5,870 bases of DNA from Chloroflexi bacterium RBG_13_53_26 (GTDB taxonomy: Bacteria; Chloroflexota; Dehalococcoidia; UBA2247; RBG-13-53-26), in contig MGMW01000107.1 of NCBI GenBank assembly GCA_001795035.1, positions 21,393 to 27,262 of the forward strand. Reading direction: 5' to 3'. Of this stretch, positions 1-5,870 are shown in pieces. Below the pieces are notes generated by a model. The model ran no database searches, was not told where the DNA came from, and saw nothing but the letters and a program-made list of their open reading frames with translations. The position numbers and the translations under genes were made by a program. The first letter of the stretch is position 1; the number at the start of each line of letters is the position of its first letter.

Positions 1-1373
1 TGCCCCGGCGGGGCGTCAGCGGCTGTTCCGCCGATTGAGGAAAGCGAGTTCACGGGATTCGATATGTCATTGATGGTGATCGTGGGGATGGACGGATCGA
101 AGGTGAAGGTATCCGAGACCACTGCGGACTCATTCCCTGCTCTGTCAACTGCCCTTGCACTGACCACATAGGTAGCGTTGTGCAGCGATGGCAGGGCATA
201 GCTCCATGATTCAGTCCCTGAGGCGCTGATCCATGTCGGGGTTATCGTCCACCAGTAGGATCCGTCCCAGTAAGTGCCCTGGCTGAGGTTCCTGATCTGA
301 ATCTCGACTCTGTCCAACTGCCCCGGCGGGGCGTCGGCGGCTGTTCCATCTATCGAGGAAAGCGAACTTACGGGATCGGATATGTCATTCATGGTGACTG
401 TGGGGATGGACGGATCGAAGATGAAGGTGTCCGAGACCACTGCGGACTCATTCTGGGCACTGTCGATGGCGATTGCGCCGATCTCGTAGACAGATCCGTT
501 TTTCAGCGATGGCAGGACATAGCTCCAGGAATCGGTGCCGGAGGCTGTGATCCATGTTGAGGCTGGCGCCCAGGAAGCCCCATCCCAGTAGGCGTTCTGG
601 CTGACGTCCCTGATCTGGATATCAACTCTGTCCAACTGCCCAGGTGGGGCATCTGTGGCCGTTCCACTGATCCAGGACAGTGCGCTGACAAAGTCCGGCA
701 GACTAATCATCGTCACCGTTGGGCTGGTCAAGTCATCGAAAGTGAAGATATCCGAGGCTTCTGTGGATGCATTCCCCGCCCTGTCGATGGCCATTGCCTT
801 GACCTCGTAGGTGTATCCATTGGTGAGGGATGGCAGGGCACGACTCCACGCATTCGTGCCCGAGGCGTTGATCCATGTCGGGGCCGGTACCCAGTTGGCT
901 TCGTCCCAGTAGGTATTCTGGGTGACGTTTCTGATCTGAACCTCAACCCTGTCCACCTGTCCCGGCGGGACGTCGTCGGCTGTTCCGCCTATCGAGGAAA
1001 GCGAATCCACGGGGTCGGATATGTCATGCATCGTGATTGTGGGGACGGTTGTATCTATGGTGAAGGTATCCGAGGTTGTTGCGGACTCATTTCCTGCCCT
1101 GTCGATGGCCATTGCCTTGACCTCGTAGGTAGACCTATTGTTCAGCGGTGGCAGGGCATAGCTCCAGGAATCGGTGCCCGAAGCCACGATCCATGTCAAG
1201 GCTGGCACCCAGGAGGTTCCGTCCCAGTAGGTATCCTGACCGACGTCCCTGATCTGGATCTCAACTCTGTCCAACTGTCCGGGTGGGGCATCGTTGGCTA
1301 TTCCACCGATCCAGGATAGCGCGCTGACGAAATCCTGAATGTCGTTCATATCCACGATTGGGTCGGTTGTATC
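1..1373 (-). repeat. Tandem array of ~106-residue Ig-like repeats inside the metalloprotease gene
   Basis: Units begin at an Asp codon and span 1373-1056 (U1), 1055-738 (U2), 737-417 (U3), 416-99 (U4) and 98-1 (U5, cut by the window edge). Lengths are 318, 318, 321 and 318 nt, all codon multiples, so the protein frame is kept throughout. Shared landmarks per unit are DAPPGQLDRVEIQIR, YWDG..W, TWI.ASGT.SWSY.LP.L, a Tyr-containing strand, and AIDRAGNES before SDTF. This alternating strand pattern matches bacterial Ig-like beta-sandwich modules of cell-surface proteins. U3 has one extra residue at its start (DDLTSPT against DTTVPT). U4 gains a residue around YWW and loses one in the LHNATY loop. 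More units may lie beyond position 1. The likely role is as a stalk or a substrate- or wall-binding region, which is inference. Confidence 0.9.
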
Positions 1374-2774
1374 GACGACAACGCTATGCTGAACGTAGGA
1401 TGTCTCCCAGTTACCTGCCGAGTTCTGGGCTCTGGCTTCAATTGTGTGTGGGCCGGGTGACAGAGAAGGGGTTGTGAACGTGAATGTTTCGACGCCCTCA
1501 TCGAATTCACCATCTGCGGCGGTAGCGCCCAGCCAATCGCCATCGTCTACCCGGTATTGAACATCTGTTATGGTGTTGATGCTGATGTCATTCCCCGACG
1601 ACCACCACTGAGGGTTATTGTTGGCCAGGGGCACTTCCTCAGCCTTTCCTGTGTATACAAGGACAGTGTCGCTGGTGAAATCTGGAGGAGCCGGATCGAA
1701 GATAGTGTCTGGGGTAGTATCCACTGAGTCCAGAATGTTGTCGCTATCTGTGTCTCTCCAGCCAATTTGCCCCCTGCTCGCCGGGCAGAGGTTCCAGTTG
1801 TAGGGGTAACTCATGATGCAGTCGGCGCCCTCGTCATCAAGGACGTTCAGATAGCCGCTTTCTTCCGGGATGCCATCATACTCATCAGTGGCCCAGAATA
1901 TGTGGCCTGTCTCATGGGCGCAGACCCAGTCCATGCTATCTATTCCATAGTCGTTGTTGTCGTAGGTCAGGACTGTGAAGGGGCCCCCGGTCCAGGAATA
2001 GGCAAACCAGCCATCGCTAAAGCTGCCGTCGACATCGTTCAGGCTGTCCACCACAAAGATGGTGAACGCCCAGTCTGTCCCCTGCTGGCTCATTTCATAG
2101 GCATTGAGTGTTGCCACCTGGTCGAGATATGTGCCATTGTCCGAGGGATACCCCAGTCCTTCCATGATTTCGGCGATCCAGAGTCCCTCGTCGTCATGAG
2201 GTCGGGTTATCGGCTCATAGCCTGTTGCCTGGGTGCCGTAAGAATTGATGTGGAAACTCAGATTCGCCAGCGGTTCCTCGAGCTCCCACCAGAGCAAACC
2301 CTCTGTTATCTCCGCTATGCAAGCATCTATCCTGGTGTCGTCCCACGTTTCGCTTTCAGTATCTGTAGTATTGTCGCTCTCGGCGAAAATGACTGTTACC
2401 GCCACATCGCCGATCATGTACTCAGACTGTCCAAAGAGCCCCGGAGCTGACGACTGTAGGGATGACAGGGGCGGGCTTTGAGATACAGACGAGGGTAACA
2501 GGGCATCCTCGTAGCCAAGTGCGAGAGACATCACACTGGCCCGTATCGTGGGACTATACGCGGAAATCTGGCAGAAGCCCCATTCCCCTTCAGTCGCTAG
2601 AGGTTTGACGGGATCCAGACTTCCCTCGTGGAGTGCTACGCGAAGTGTGGACCTGCGACCGCTATCGCTGTCGCTGTCGCCATTCAGTGCCAGGGGGAGA
2701 GTTAGCCCCAGCAGGACGAATACCAGAAGCAGCAGGAGGATAGCGGAGATCGGCAAGCGGAACAGATGTTTGAT
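1..2774 (-). CDS. Secreted zincin metalloprotease with Ca-binding loop and tandem Ig-like repeats, 3' end outside window
   Basis: Open frame of 924 codons running off the left edge; numbering starts from the ATC at 2774. Residues 2-30 form a signal peptide (KHLFR, then a Leu-rich core at 9-26), followed by a DSDSDSG linker. The catalytic region (about 120-340) holds HETGHIFWATDEY at 287-299. His287 and His291 are predicted zinc ligands, Glu288 the base and Asp297 the third ligand, as in the HExxHxxGxxD layout of snapalysin-type zincins, but Trp294 replaces the usual Gly. CIMSY (319-323) looks like a metzincin Met-turn, and Cys319/Cys330 may form a disulfide. DTDSDNILDSVD (341-352) fits a 12-residue EF-hand/dockerin calcium loop. 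Residues about 375-465 form a divergent Ig/Fn3-like domain, then Ig-like repeats from 468. Export and proteolysis are inferred from these motifs; the substrate is unknown. No ATG or GTG lies between the upstream in-frame stop (2817-2819) and the signal peptide. TTG at 2756 is the only conventional alternative start, and it would remove the basic n-region. Confidence 0.85.
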   Translation of the reverse strand, partial: MKHLFRLPISAILLLLLVFVLLGLTLPLALNGDSDSDSGRRSTLRVALHEGSLDPVKPLATEGEWGFCQISAYSPTIRASVMSLALGYEDALLPSSVSQSPPLSSLQSSAPGLFGQSEYMIGDVAVTVIFAESDNTTDTESETWDDTRIDACIAEITEGLLWWELEEPLANLSFHINSYGTQATGYEPITRPHDDEGLWIAEIMEGLGYPSDNGTYLDQVATLNAYEMSQQGTDWAFTIFVVDSLNDVDGSFSDGWFAYSWTGGPFTVLTYDNNDYGIDSMDWVCAHETGHIFWATDEYDGIPEESGYLNVLDDEGADCIMSYPYNWNLCPASRGQIGWRDTDSDNILDSVDTTPDTIFDPAPPDFTSDTVLVYTGKAEEVPLANNNPQWWSSGNDISINTITDVQYRVDDGDWLGATAADGEFDEGVETFTFTTPSLSPGPHTIEARAQNSAGNWETSYVQHSVVVDTTDPIVDMNDIQDFVSALSWIGGIANDAPPGQLDRVEIQIRDVGQDTYWDGTSWVPALTWIVASGTDSWSYALPPLNNRSTYEVKAMAIDRAGNESATTSDTFTIDTTVPTITMHDISDPVDSLSSIGGTADDVPPGQVDRVEVQIRNVTQNTYWDEANWVPAPTWINASGTNAWSRALPSLTNGYTYEVKAMAIDRAGNASTEASDIFTFDDLTSPTVTMISLPDFVSALSWISGTATDAPPGQLDRVDIQIRDVSQNAYWDGASWAPASTWITASGTDSWSYVLPSLKNGSVYEIGAIAIDSAQNESAVVSDTFIFDPSIPTVTMNDISDPVSSLSSIDGTAADAPPGQLDRVEIQIRNLSQGTYWDGSYWWTITPTWISASGTESWSYALPSLHNATYVVSARAVDRAGNESAVVSDTFTFDPSIPTITINDISNPVNSLSSIGGTAADAPPG

Positions 2775-2792
2775 CGTCGTTGTTCTCTCCTT
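2775..2792 (-). promoter_or_regulatory. Shine-Dalgarno and non-standard start region of the metalloprotease gene
   Basis: On the minus strand AAGGAG (2792-2787) is followed by AGAACA and then ACG ACG ATC AAA CAT, in frame with the signal peptide. The distance from AAGGAG to the first ACG is 6 nt, to the second 9 nt and to the ATC (2774) 12 nt. None of these is a standard start codon. ATC-AAA-CAT-CTG would be a textbook Met-Lys-His-Leu signal-peptide start if the third base were G. This site, rather than the internal TTG at 2756, is favoured because of the SD and the basic n-region. Confidence 0.5.
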
Positions 2793-2848
2793 GGTCTTGC
2801 TGGTTTGATTCGGAGCTCAATATATCGCAGGGGTGTGTTCTGCCTGTA

Positions 2849-2909
2849 CCACCGATGCTATCTTCTCCGACTGTAGCACAGTACGCAGGTGGCGTCAAAC
2901 GATCGGTGG
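2849..2909. repeat. 8-bp inverted repeat flanking the metalloprotease promoter
   Basis: CCACCGAT (2849-2856) and ATCGGTGG (2902-2909) are perfect inverted copies. One lies just upstream of the -35 box and the other just downstream of the predicted transcription start. Centre-to-centre spacing is 53 bp, close to five helical turns. It could be a pair of regulator half-sites. It could also be chance, since an 8-bp match within a 200-bp region is not rare. Confidence 0.3.
2870..2898 (-). promoter_or_regulatory. Predicted sigma70-type promoter of the metalloprotease gene
   Basis: The -35 box TTGACG (2898-2893, 5 of 6 consensus) and the -10 box TACAGT (2875-2870, 4 of 6) are separated by exactly 17 nt. 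TGC directly precedes the -10, giving an extended TGn element. Transcription would start near 2863, leaving a leader of about 90 nt before the ATC start. The position in a gap between genes, pointing into the protease gene, supports it. It suggests the protease is transcribed independently of the upstream transglutaminase-like gene. Confidence 0.55.
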
Positions 2910-2969
2910 GAACTTGCGGGGGGATATTAGTACTCTCTGTCTGAGATCTGCCCTACTTCAGAGGAGGCG

Positions 2970-3575
2970 CTAAACTGCCGGATGCCTCCGCAGATCCTCC
3001 AGCCACTGGTTGAGGGCATTGTAGAAGGTGACTCGTGCTTCGTCGGGCTGAGCCCGGAGGGAGGCGGCCTCCGAGTGATGGTACAGTTCTTCCTCCCCGG
3101 AAGGGTGCATCGGTAGTTGGGTATCTGAGAGGCCGTCCCAGTCTTTGTTCACTGGCAACCCCATCTGCTCCAGTGCCGGATCCAACGTGGCGTCGACCAG
3201 AACCAGCCTGCCTTCGATTTCCACTCTGCACGCCAGATGATAGCTCATGGGCAGAGCCTCGGCCAACCTCCGCAGCCTGGGTGGATAGGGCAGTTCCACC
3301 TCGGCCCAGCGGAAGGGATAGACTGCGTAGAGCACTGACAGGCCAAGTCGTTGGTACATGCTGCAGAGGAGGAAATGCTTAGGGGTGCAGGAGCCTTTCC
3401 CGAGAGTAAGTATCTCCACATATCTATGAGCGTCGTTCAGTTCAGGGACGACGGCATACGGCATGTCTCTGATCTTCTCAAAGATGGCTACCCGGGACTG
3501 CAGTCCATCCTGCCCCGCGGTCCATTCCCGAAATCTCTCTGCTACAACTCCTTCCATGGCCTGCTGCTCAGTCAC
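2970..3575 (-). CDS. Small stand-alone transglutaminase-like protein
   Basis: 201-residue protein with a transglutaminase-like (papain-fold) core. GKGSCTPKHFLLCSMYQRLG around Cys63 matches the nucleophile helix, where a Cys follows a small-residue turn and is followed by hydrophobic helix residues. His113 (SYHLACRVEIEGR) and Asp128 (LVDATLDP) complete a Cys-His-Asp triad in the usual order and spacing. There is no signal peptide or membrane segment, so it is probably cytoplasmic. It may be a peptidase, amidase or acyl-transfer enzyme; the substrate is not predictable. The start is GTG at 3575, six codons before the first ATG (3557). No good SD is seen for either: the nearest, GAAGGGA, lies about 15 nt from the GTG, and a TGA closes the frame ten codons upstream. 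It lies 82 bp downstream of the SDR stop and could be co-transcribed with it. Confidence 0.8.
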   Translation of the reverse strand: MTEQQAMEGVVAERFREWTAGQDGLQSRVAIFEKIRDMPYAVVPELNDAHRYVEILTLGKGSCTPKHFLLCSMYQRLGLSVLYAVYPFRWAEVELPYPPRLRRLAEALPMSYHLACRVEIEGRLVLVDATLDPALEQMGLPVNKDWDGLSDTQLPMHPSGEEELYHHSEAASLRAQPDEARVTFYNALNQWLEDLRRHPAV

Positions 3576-3623
3576 TATCGAGGGCGTATGTTCCCTTCGG
3601 AATCACCATGCACGAACGGAGTG

Positions 3624-3650
3624 CCGACCTGACGCTGGTGTCAGTGCCGG
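3624..3650. other. Imperfect hairpin in the 82-bp gap between the SDR and transglutaminase-like genes
   Basis: CTGAC (3629-3633) pairs with GTCAG (3640-3644) across a 6-nt loop. An outer CCG/CGG pairing (3624-3626 with 3648-3650) forms beyond a small internal loop. No T-run follows on either strand, so it is not a convincing intrinsic terminator. The rest of the gap (3576-3657) shows no clear promoter, which leaves read-through from the SDR into the transglutaminase-like gene possible. Confidence 0.25.
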
Positions 3651-3657
3651 GTGTATT

Positions 3658-4422
3658 TCACTCCTTAAGAAGCAGTTTGGCTTCGGCAGTGCAGCCGCCG
3701 TCCACTGCGATGGCTGCGCCGGTTATATATGCCGAGTCATCCGAAGCAAGGAAGAGCGCCACTCTGGCGATGTCATCGGGCGTCGCTGCTCTGGCTATAG
3801 GTATTGTGTCTATCCGAAAGACCTCGAAATAGGGCTCTATCAATGGCGTCCGTACCAGACCGGGACAGATGCAGTTGGCCCGAATGTTGAATCTGGAATA
3901 CTCGCTGGCTACCTGTTTGGTCAGCTGGATGATGCCTGCCTTGGAGACGCAGTATGGAGTACCACCTGCCATGGCTGCCTGCCCCAGGATTGATGCAGTA
4001 TTGATGACTACGCCTCCACCCTGCTTCAGCATCAGCGGAATGGCGTATTTGCAGCCGAAGAAGACTCCCTTGAGGTTGGTATTCAAGACGAGGTCGAGAT
4101 CTTCCTCGGAGATGTCTGCTGTGGGGAGACCTATGGCACCCTGTATTCCTGCATGATTGAAGATGACGTCCAAACGACCGTATTTCCTCGCAGTTGTTTG
4201 AACCATCTGCTCCACGCTGGCGGCTTTGGAGACATCTGCCTCAACGAAGATGGCCTCGCCGTGGGCGGCCCGAATCATGTTGACCGTCTCCTGACCTCCG
4301 GCCGGAACACGATCAACGACAGCCACCATGGCACCTTCTCTGGAGAAAAGCACGGCCGAGGCCCGGCCTATCCCTGATCCGGCGCCAGTGATCAAAGCTA
4401 TCTTGCCGTCGAGCTTACCCAT
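3658..4422 (-). CDS. Classical short-chain dehydrogenase/reductase (SDR), probably NAD(H)-dependent
   Basis: 254 residues, the normal length for a classical SDR, with a complete motif set. TGAGSGIG (12-19) is the dinucleotide loop. Asp37 in VVDR at the end of strand beta-2 predicts preference for NAD(H) over NADP(H). ADVS (62-65) binds adenine. NHAG (89-92) replaces the more common NNAG. The catalytic tetrad is Asn116 (NLKG), Ser144 (TASILG), Tyr157 and Lys161 (YCVSK), followed by CPGLVRTP (186-193) and a C-terminal ITGAAIAVDGG typical of the family. It should oxidise or reduce an alcohol/ketone pair in the cytoplasm; the substrate is unknown and no 3-oxoacyl-ACP-specific context is present. 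The ATG at 4422 overlaps the sirtuin stop by 8 bp, with GGAGAGG ending 5 nt upstream inside the sirtuin gene, so translation is likely coupled to it. Confidence 0.92.
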   Translation of the reverse strand: MGKLDGKIALITGAGSGIGRASAVLFSREGAMVAVVDRVPAGGQETVNMIRAAHGEAIFVEADVSKAASVEQMVQTTARKYGRLDVIFNHAGIQGAIGLPTADISEEDLDLVLNTNLKGVFFGCKYAIPLMLKQGGGVVINTASILGQAAMAGGTPYCVSKAGIIQLTKQVASEYSRFNIRANCICPGLVRTPLIEPYFEVFRIDTIPIARAATPDDIARVALFLASDDSAYITGAAIAVDGGCTAEAKLLLKE

Positions 4423-5278
4423 CCTTTCCTCTCCGTTTCCTGATTTCGTCCACTATTCTGGGCAGGATATCGCCGGTTTTTCCCTGAATTATGTAATCTG
4501 ACACTCTTTCGTAGGTTAGCGGGGTGGCCTCGGCGTTCACCTCGATAATAGTCACCTTGGGCGACTTGCCTGCTGTGTGGGTGGTTCGTTCATTCCCGCT
4601 TCCTCCGCTGGTGCTCTTCTCCCTGGCTATTCTGGGCAACTGGGCAAAAGGGTAGACAACGGCGGAGGTGCCGCAGATGAGCATCAGGTCGCATTTCCAG
4701 GCAGCTTCCAGACTGGCTTGGGCCACATCCGAGGGGATGGCTTCCCCGAAGTAGACCCCGTCATGCTTGATGACCCCATTGCATTTCTTGCAGCGGGGGG
4801 GCAACTGTTTTTCCATCCTCAGCTTCTCCAGATCGTACTCCTCCCGTTTGAACCTTGTGTTGCAGGACATGCAGCGGAGCTTGGAAACACCGCCATGGTA
4901 CTCGATGACGTTCAGGTTGCCTGCCTTCTCGTGGAGGCTGTCCACATTCTGAGTGATGATCAGCTTCAGGATGCCCATGTTCTCTAACTCGGCCAGAGCG
5001 TGGTGACCTCGATTCGGAAGGGCATTCATGAGTTCATCAAACAGGCTAAAGAAACTGCCGGGAGTGAGAATCTGCTCCCAGTGATCTTTCGGATCCCGGA
5101 GCAGCTTGTCATAGGCCTGGTATGCTTCCATTTCAGCTTCGGGATGCTTGGTCCAGATGCCATCAGGGCCTCTGAAATCGTGGATTCCGGATTCGGTCGA
5201 TATGCCAGCCCCGGTCAGAGCGATGGCGTATTTTGCATTGATAAGTTCTTCGGTTGCTCTCTGTATCAACTCTTCCAT
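4415..5278 (-). CDS. Sir2-family NAD-dependent protein deacylase (sirtuin)
   Basis: 287 residues with all sirtuin hallmarks. GAGISTESGI.DFRG (23-37) is the NAD-binding loop and TQNVDSLHEKAG (109-120) carries Asn111 and Asp113. His128 (EYHGG) is the catalytic base. Cys136/Cys139 and Cys163/Cys166 form the structural zinc site. VYFGE (175-179), CGTSAVVYPFA (202-212) and VNAEATP (247-253) complete the Rossmann core. It would remove acyl groups from lysines using NAD, releasing nicotinamide and O-acyl-ADP-ribose. The Tyr/Arg pair of CobB/SIRT5-type desuccinylases is not evident, so deacetylase is the default guess. A polar insertion (about 221-241, STSGGSGNERTTHTAGKS) lies between the GTS and VNAE strands. 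The ATG at 5278 has a strong SD. The stop lies inside the start of the SDR gene, so the two form an operon. The symbol cobB/sir2 is not assigned because the subclass is uncertain. Confidence 0.95.
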   Translation of the reverse strand: MEELIQRATEELINAKYAIALTGAGISTESGIHDFRGPDGIWTKHPEAEMEAYQAYDKLLRDPKDHWEQILTPGSFFSLFDELMNALPNRGHHALAELENMGILKLIITQNVDSLHEKAGNLNVIEYHGGVSKLRCMSCNTRFKREEYDLEKLRMEKQLPPRCKKCNGVIKHDGVYFGEAIPSDVAQASLEAAWKCDLMLICGTSAVVYPFAQLPRIAREKSTSGGSGNERTTHTAGKSPKVTIIEVNAEATPLTYERVSDYIIQGKTGDILPRIVDEIRKRRGKDG

Positions 5279-5282
5279 ACCT

Positions 5283-5288
5283 ACCTCC
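5283..5288 (-). promoter_or_regulatory. Strong Shine-Dalgarno site of the sirtuin gene
   Basis: GGAGGT on the minus strand ends 4 nt before the ATG at 5278, fixing that start. No other in-frame start with a comparable site was seen nearby. Confidence 0.8.
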
Positions 5289-5369
5289 AGCTTTCAAGGA
5301 ACATTGGATGTGAAGGTGAGGCTTTCCACAGCACAGTCAGTATGAGGGACTGCCCCGATCTCTGATGGT

Positions 5370-5399
5370 ATCTTAGGCCACGCCAGTCTCGAAATGCAA
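5370..5399 (-). promoter_or_regulatory. Candidate promoter of the sirtuin-SDR operon
   Basis: TTGCAT (5399-5394, 3 of 6 to the -35 consensus) and TAAGAT (5375-5370, 4 of 6 to the -10) are 18 nt apart, about 90 nt upstream of the sirtuin ATG. They lie in the 163-bp gap after the permease. The match is weak. The gap otherwise holds only short stem candidates near the permease stop, so read-through from the permease gene remains possible. Confidence 0.3.
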
Positions 5400-5441
5400 G
5401 GCGGGCAATTACTTGCACAGACCGACCGGACGATACGTCGG

Positions 5442-5870
5442 TTACTCCTCGCTCTTCCTGTTTGCCAGCACCACACCGATCACGAAGGCTATGATGGCAT
5501 AGGCCACCATCACCACTATTCCCTTCCCAAAAGTGGGAGCATATTCTGTTGTGGCGACATGCTCTCCTGGCCCCATCCCCCCAAAGCTGCTTGAGACACC
5601 TAACACATCGGTGATCAGACCCGCTGAGTAAGTAACGATGAACCAGGGTTCCTGGTTCACTTGCGTCAGAATCATGGATATGATCGGCAGTATCATCATG
5701 AGAGACAGGAAACCGACAATCGTGGCAGGCATGGAGCGCTTCAGAATGGCGCTGAAAAGAAACACTGCGCCCACCGCGCTGGCAGAGTAGATCAAGGCTG
5801 TGAGGAAGGATTTCCCCAGCTCTGTCGGAATCTCTCCCCATCCGTAGTGTTGCCCGATCTGCAGCGTCAT
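5442..5870 (-). CDS. C-terminal part of a membrane protein, probably an ABC-2-type transporter permease, 5' end outside window
   Basis: 142 residues are visible before the stop. An ATG sits exactly at the right edge (5870) but is probably internal. Three hydrophobic segments are clear, counting from the edge: about 21-43 (starting SFLTALIY), 49-70 (ATIVGFLSLMMILPII) and 116-136 (GIVVMVAYAIIAFVIG), then a short charged tail ANRKSEE. The order of a helix ending in SAILKRSMPAT, another long helix, an external loop of about 45 residues and a last helix fits the C-terminal half of ABC-2 (NosY-like) permeases. In these the segment after the fourth helix typically reads Ser-x-x-x-(K/R)-(S/R)-x-x-x-A. 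The ATPase partner would be expected upstream, beyond position 5870. The cargo cannot be inferred. Another polytopic membrane family is possible, as no catalytic motif is visible. Confidence 0.65.
   Translation of the reverse strand: MTLQIGQHYGWGEIPTELGKSFLTALIYSASAVGAVFLFSAILKRSMPATIVGFLSLMMILPIISMILTQVNQEPWFIVTYSAGLITDVLGVSSSFGGMGPGEHVATTEYAPTFGKGIVVMVAYAIIAFVIGVVLANRKSEE

Noticed and set aside
1..1373. Regularly spaced repeats considered as a CRISPR array or non-coding satellite.
   Set aside because: The period is about 318 bp, always a codon multiple, with conservation along the whole unit and an open reading frame; these are protein domain repeats.
1767..2450. 227-codon open frame on the plus strand.
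   Set aside because: It lies wholly opposite the metalloprotease catalytic region, whose motifs are clear. Its translation shows no domain and it has no SD; it is a shadow of the minus-strand frame.
2662..2898. 78-codon minus-strand frame over the protease leader, tested as a possible frameshifted N-terminus.
   Set aside because: It starts with a TTG inside the -35 box and does not encode a signal peptide. The signal peptide is in the same frame as the rest of the protease, so no frameshift is needed.
3463..3993. 176-codon open frame on the plus strand spanning the gap between the transglutaminase-like and SDR genes.
   Set aside because: It overlaps two well-supported minus-strand genes, its translation is low in recognisable structure, and no promoter or SD supports it.
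4151..4156. NHAG instead of NNAG in the SDR, considered as loss of function.
   Set aside because: The second position of this motif varies among active SDRs, and the Asn-Ser-Tyr-Lys tetrad is complete.
5421..5442. Hairpin ACCGAC/GTCGGT with a 10-nt loop at the permease stop codon, considered as a terminator.
   Set aside because: The stem is only 6 bp, overlaps the stop codon, and no T-run follows on the minus strand.
5281..5841. 186-codon minus-strand frame overlapping the permease.
   Set aside because: The other frame has three clean transmembrane helices and ends in a normal charged tail. This one is Arg/His/Cys-rich with no recognisable domain.

Overview
The window reads as a stretch of bacterial chromosome with every supportable gene on the minus strand. 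Transcription runs from the right edge to the left: ABC-2-type permease (3' end only), sirtuin, short-chain dehydrogenase, small transglutaminase-like protein, then a large secreted metalloprotease that leaves the window at position 1. Composition is balanced to mildly GC-rich, genes are tightly packed and Shine-Dalgarno sites are clear at two of the starts. Nothing here is a taxonomic marker. An uncultured environmental bacterium, for instance a Chloroflexota-like lineage, would fit the gene mix, but that is a weak inference.

Region 1-2774 is one open frame of at least 924 codons. It encodes a signal peptide, a zincin catalytic domain (HETGH followed by Asp, with a Met-turn CIMSY), an EF-hand/dockerin-like calcium loop, one divergent Ig-like domain, and a tandem array of about 106-residue Ig-like repeats (four complete and a fifth cut by the edge). 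The array has an A-B-A-B-B pattern. The gene has no normal start codon at the expected place: the signal peptide begins with ATC behind a Shine-Dalgarno sequence. Region 2775-2969 is its leader and promoter zone, with a TTGACG-17-TACAGT promoter flanked by an 8-bp inverted repeat.

Region 2970-3575 encodes a compact protein with a Cys-His-Asp transglutaminase-like triad. After an 82-bp gap come the SDR (3658-4422) and the Sir2-family deacylase (4415-5278). These two overlap by 8 bp and are probably translationally coupled. Both are predicted NAD enzymes, but their substrates cannot be read from the sequence. A 163-bp gap with a candidate promoter separates sirtuin from the permease fragment (5442-5870).

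No RNA gene, CRISPR array, insertion sequence, attachment site or origin was seen. The protease gene is the most unusual part of the window. I did not find convincing evidence for a wholly new multi-gene system.
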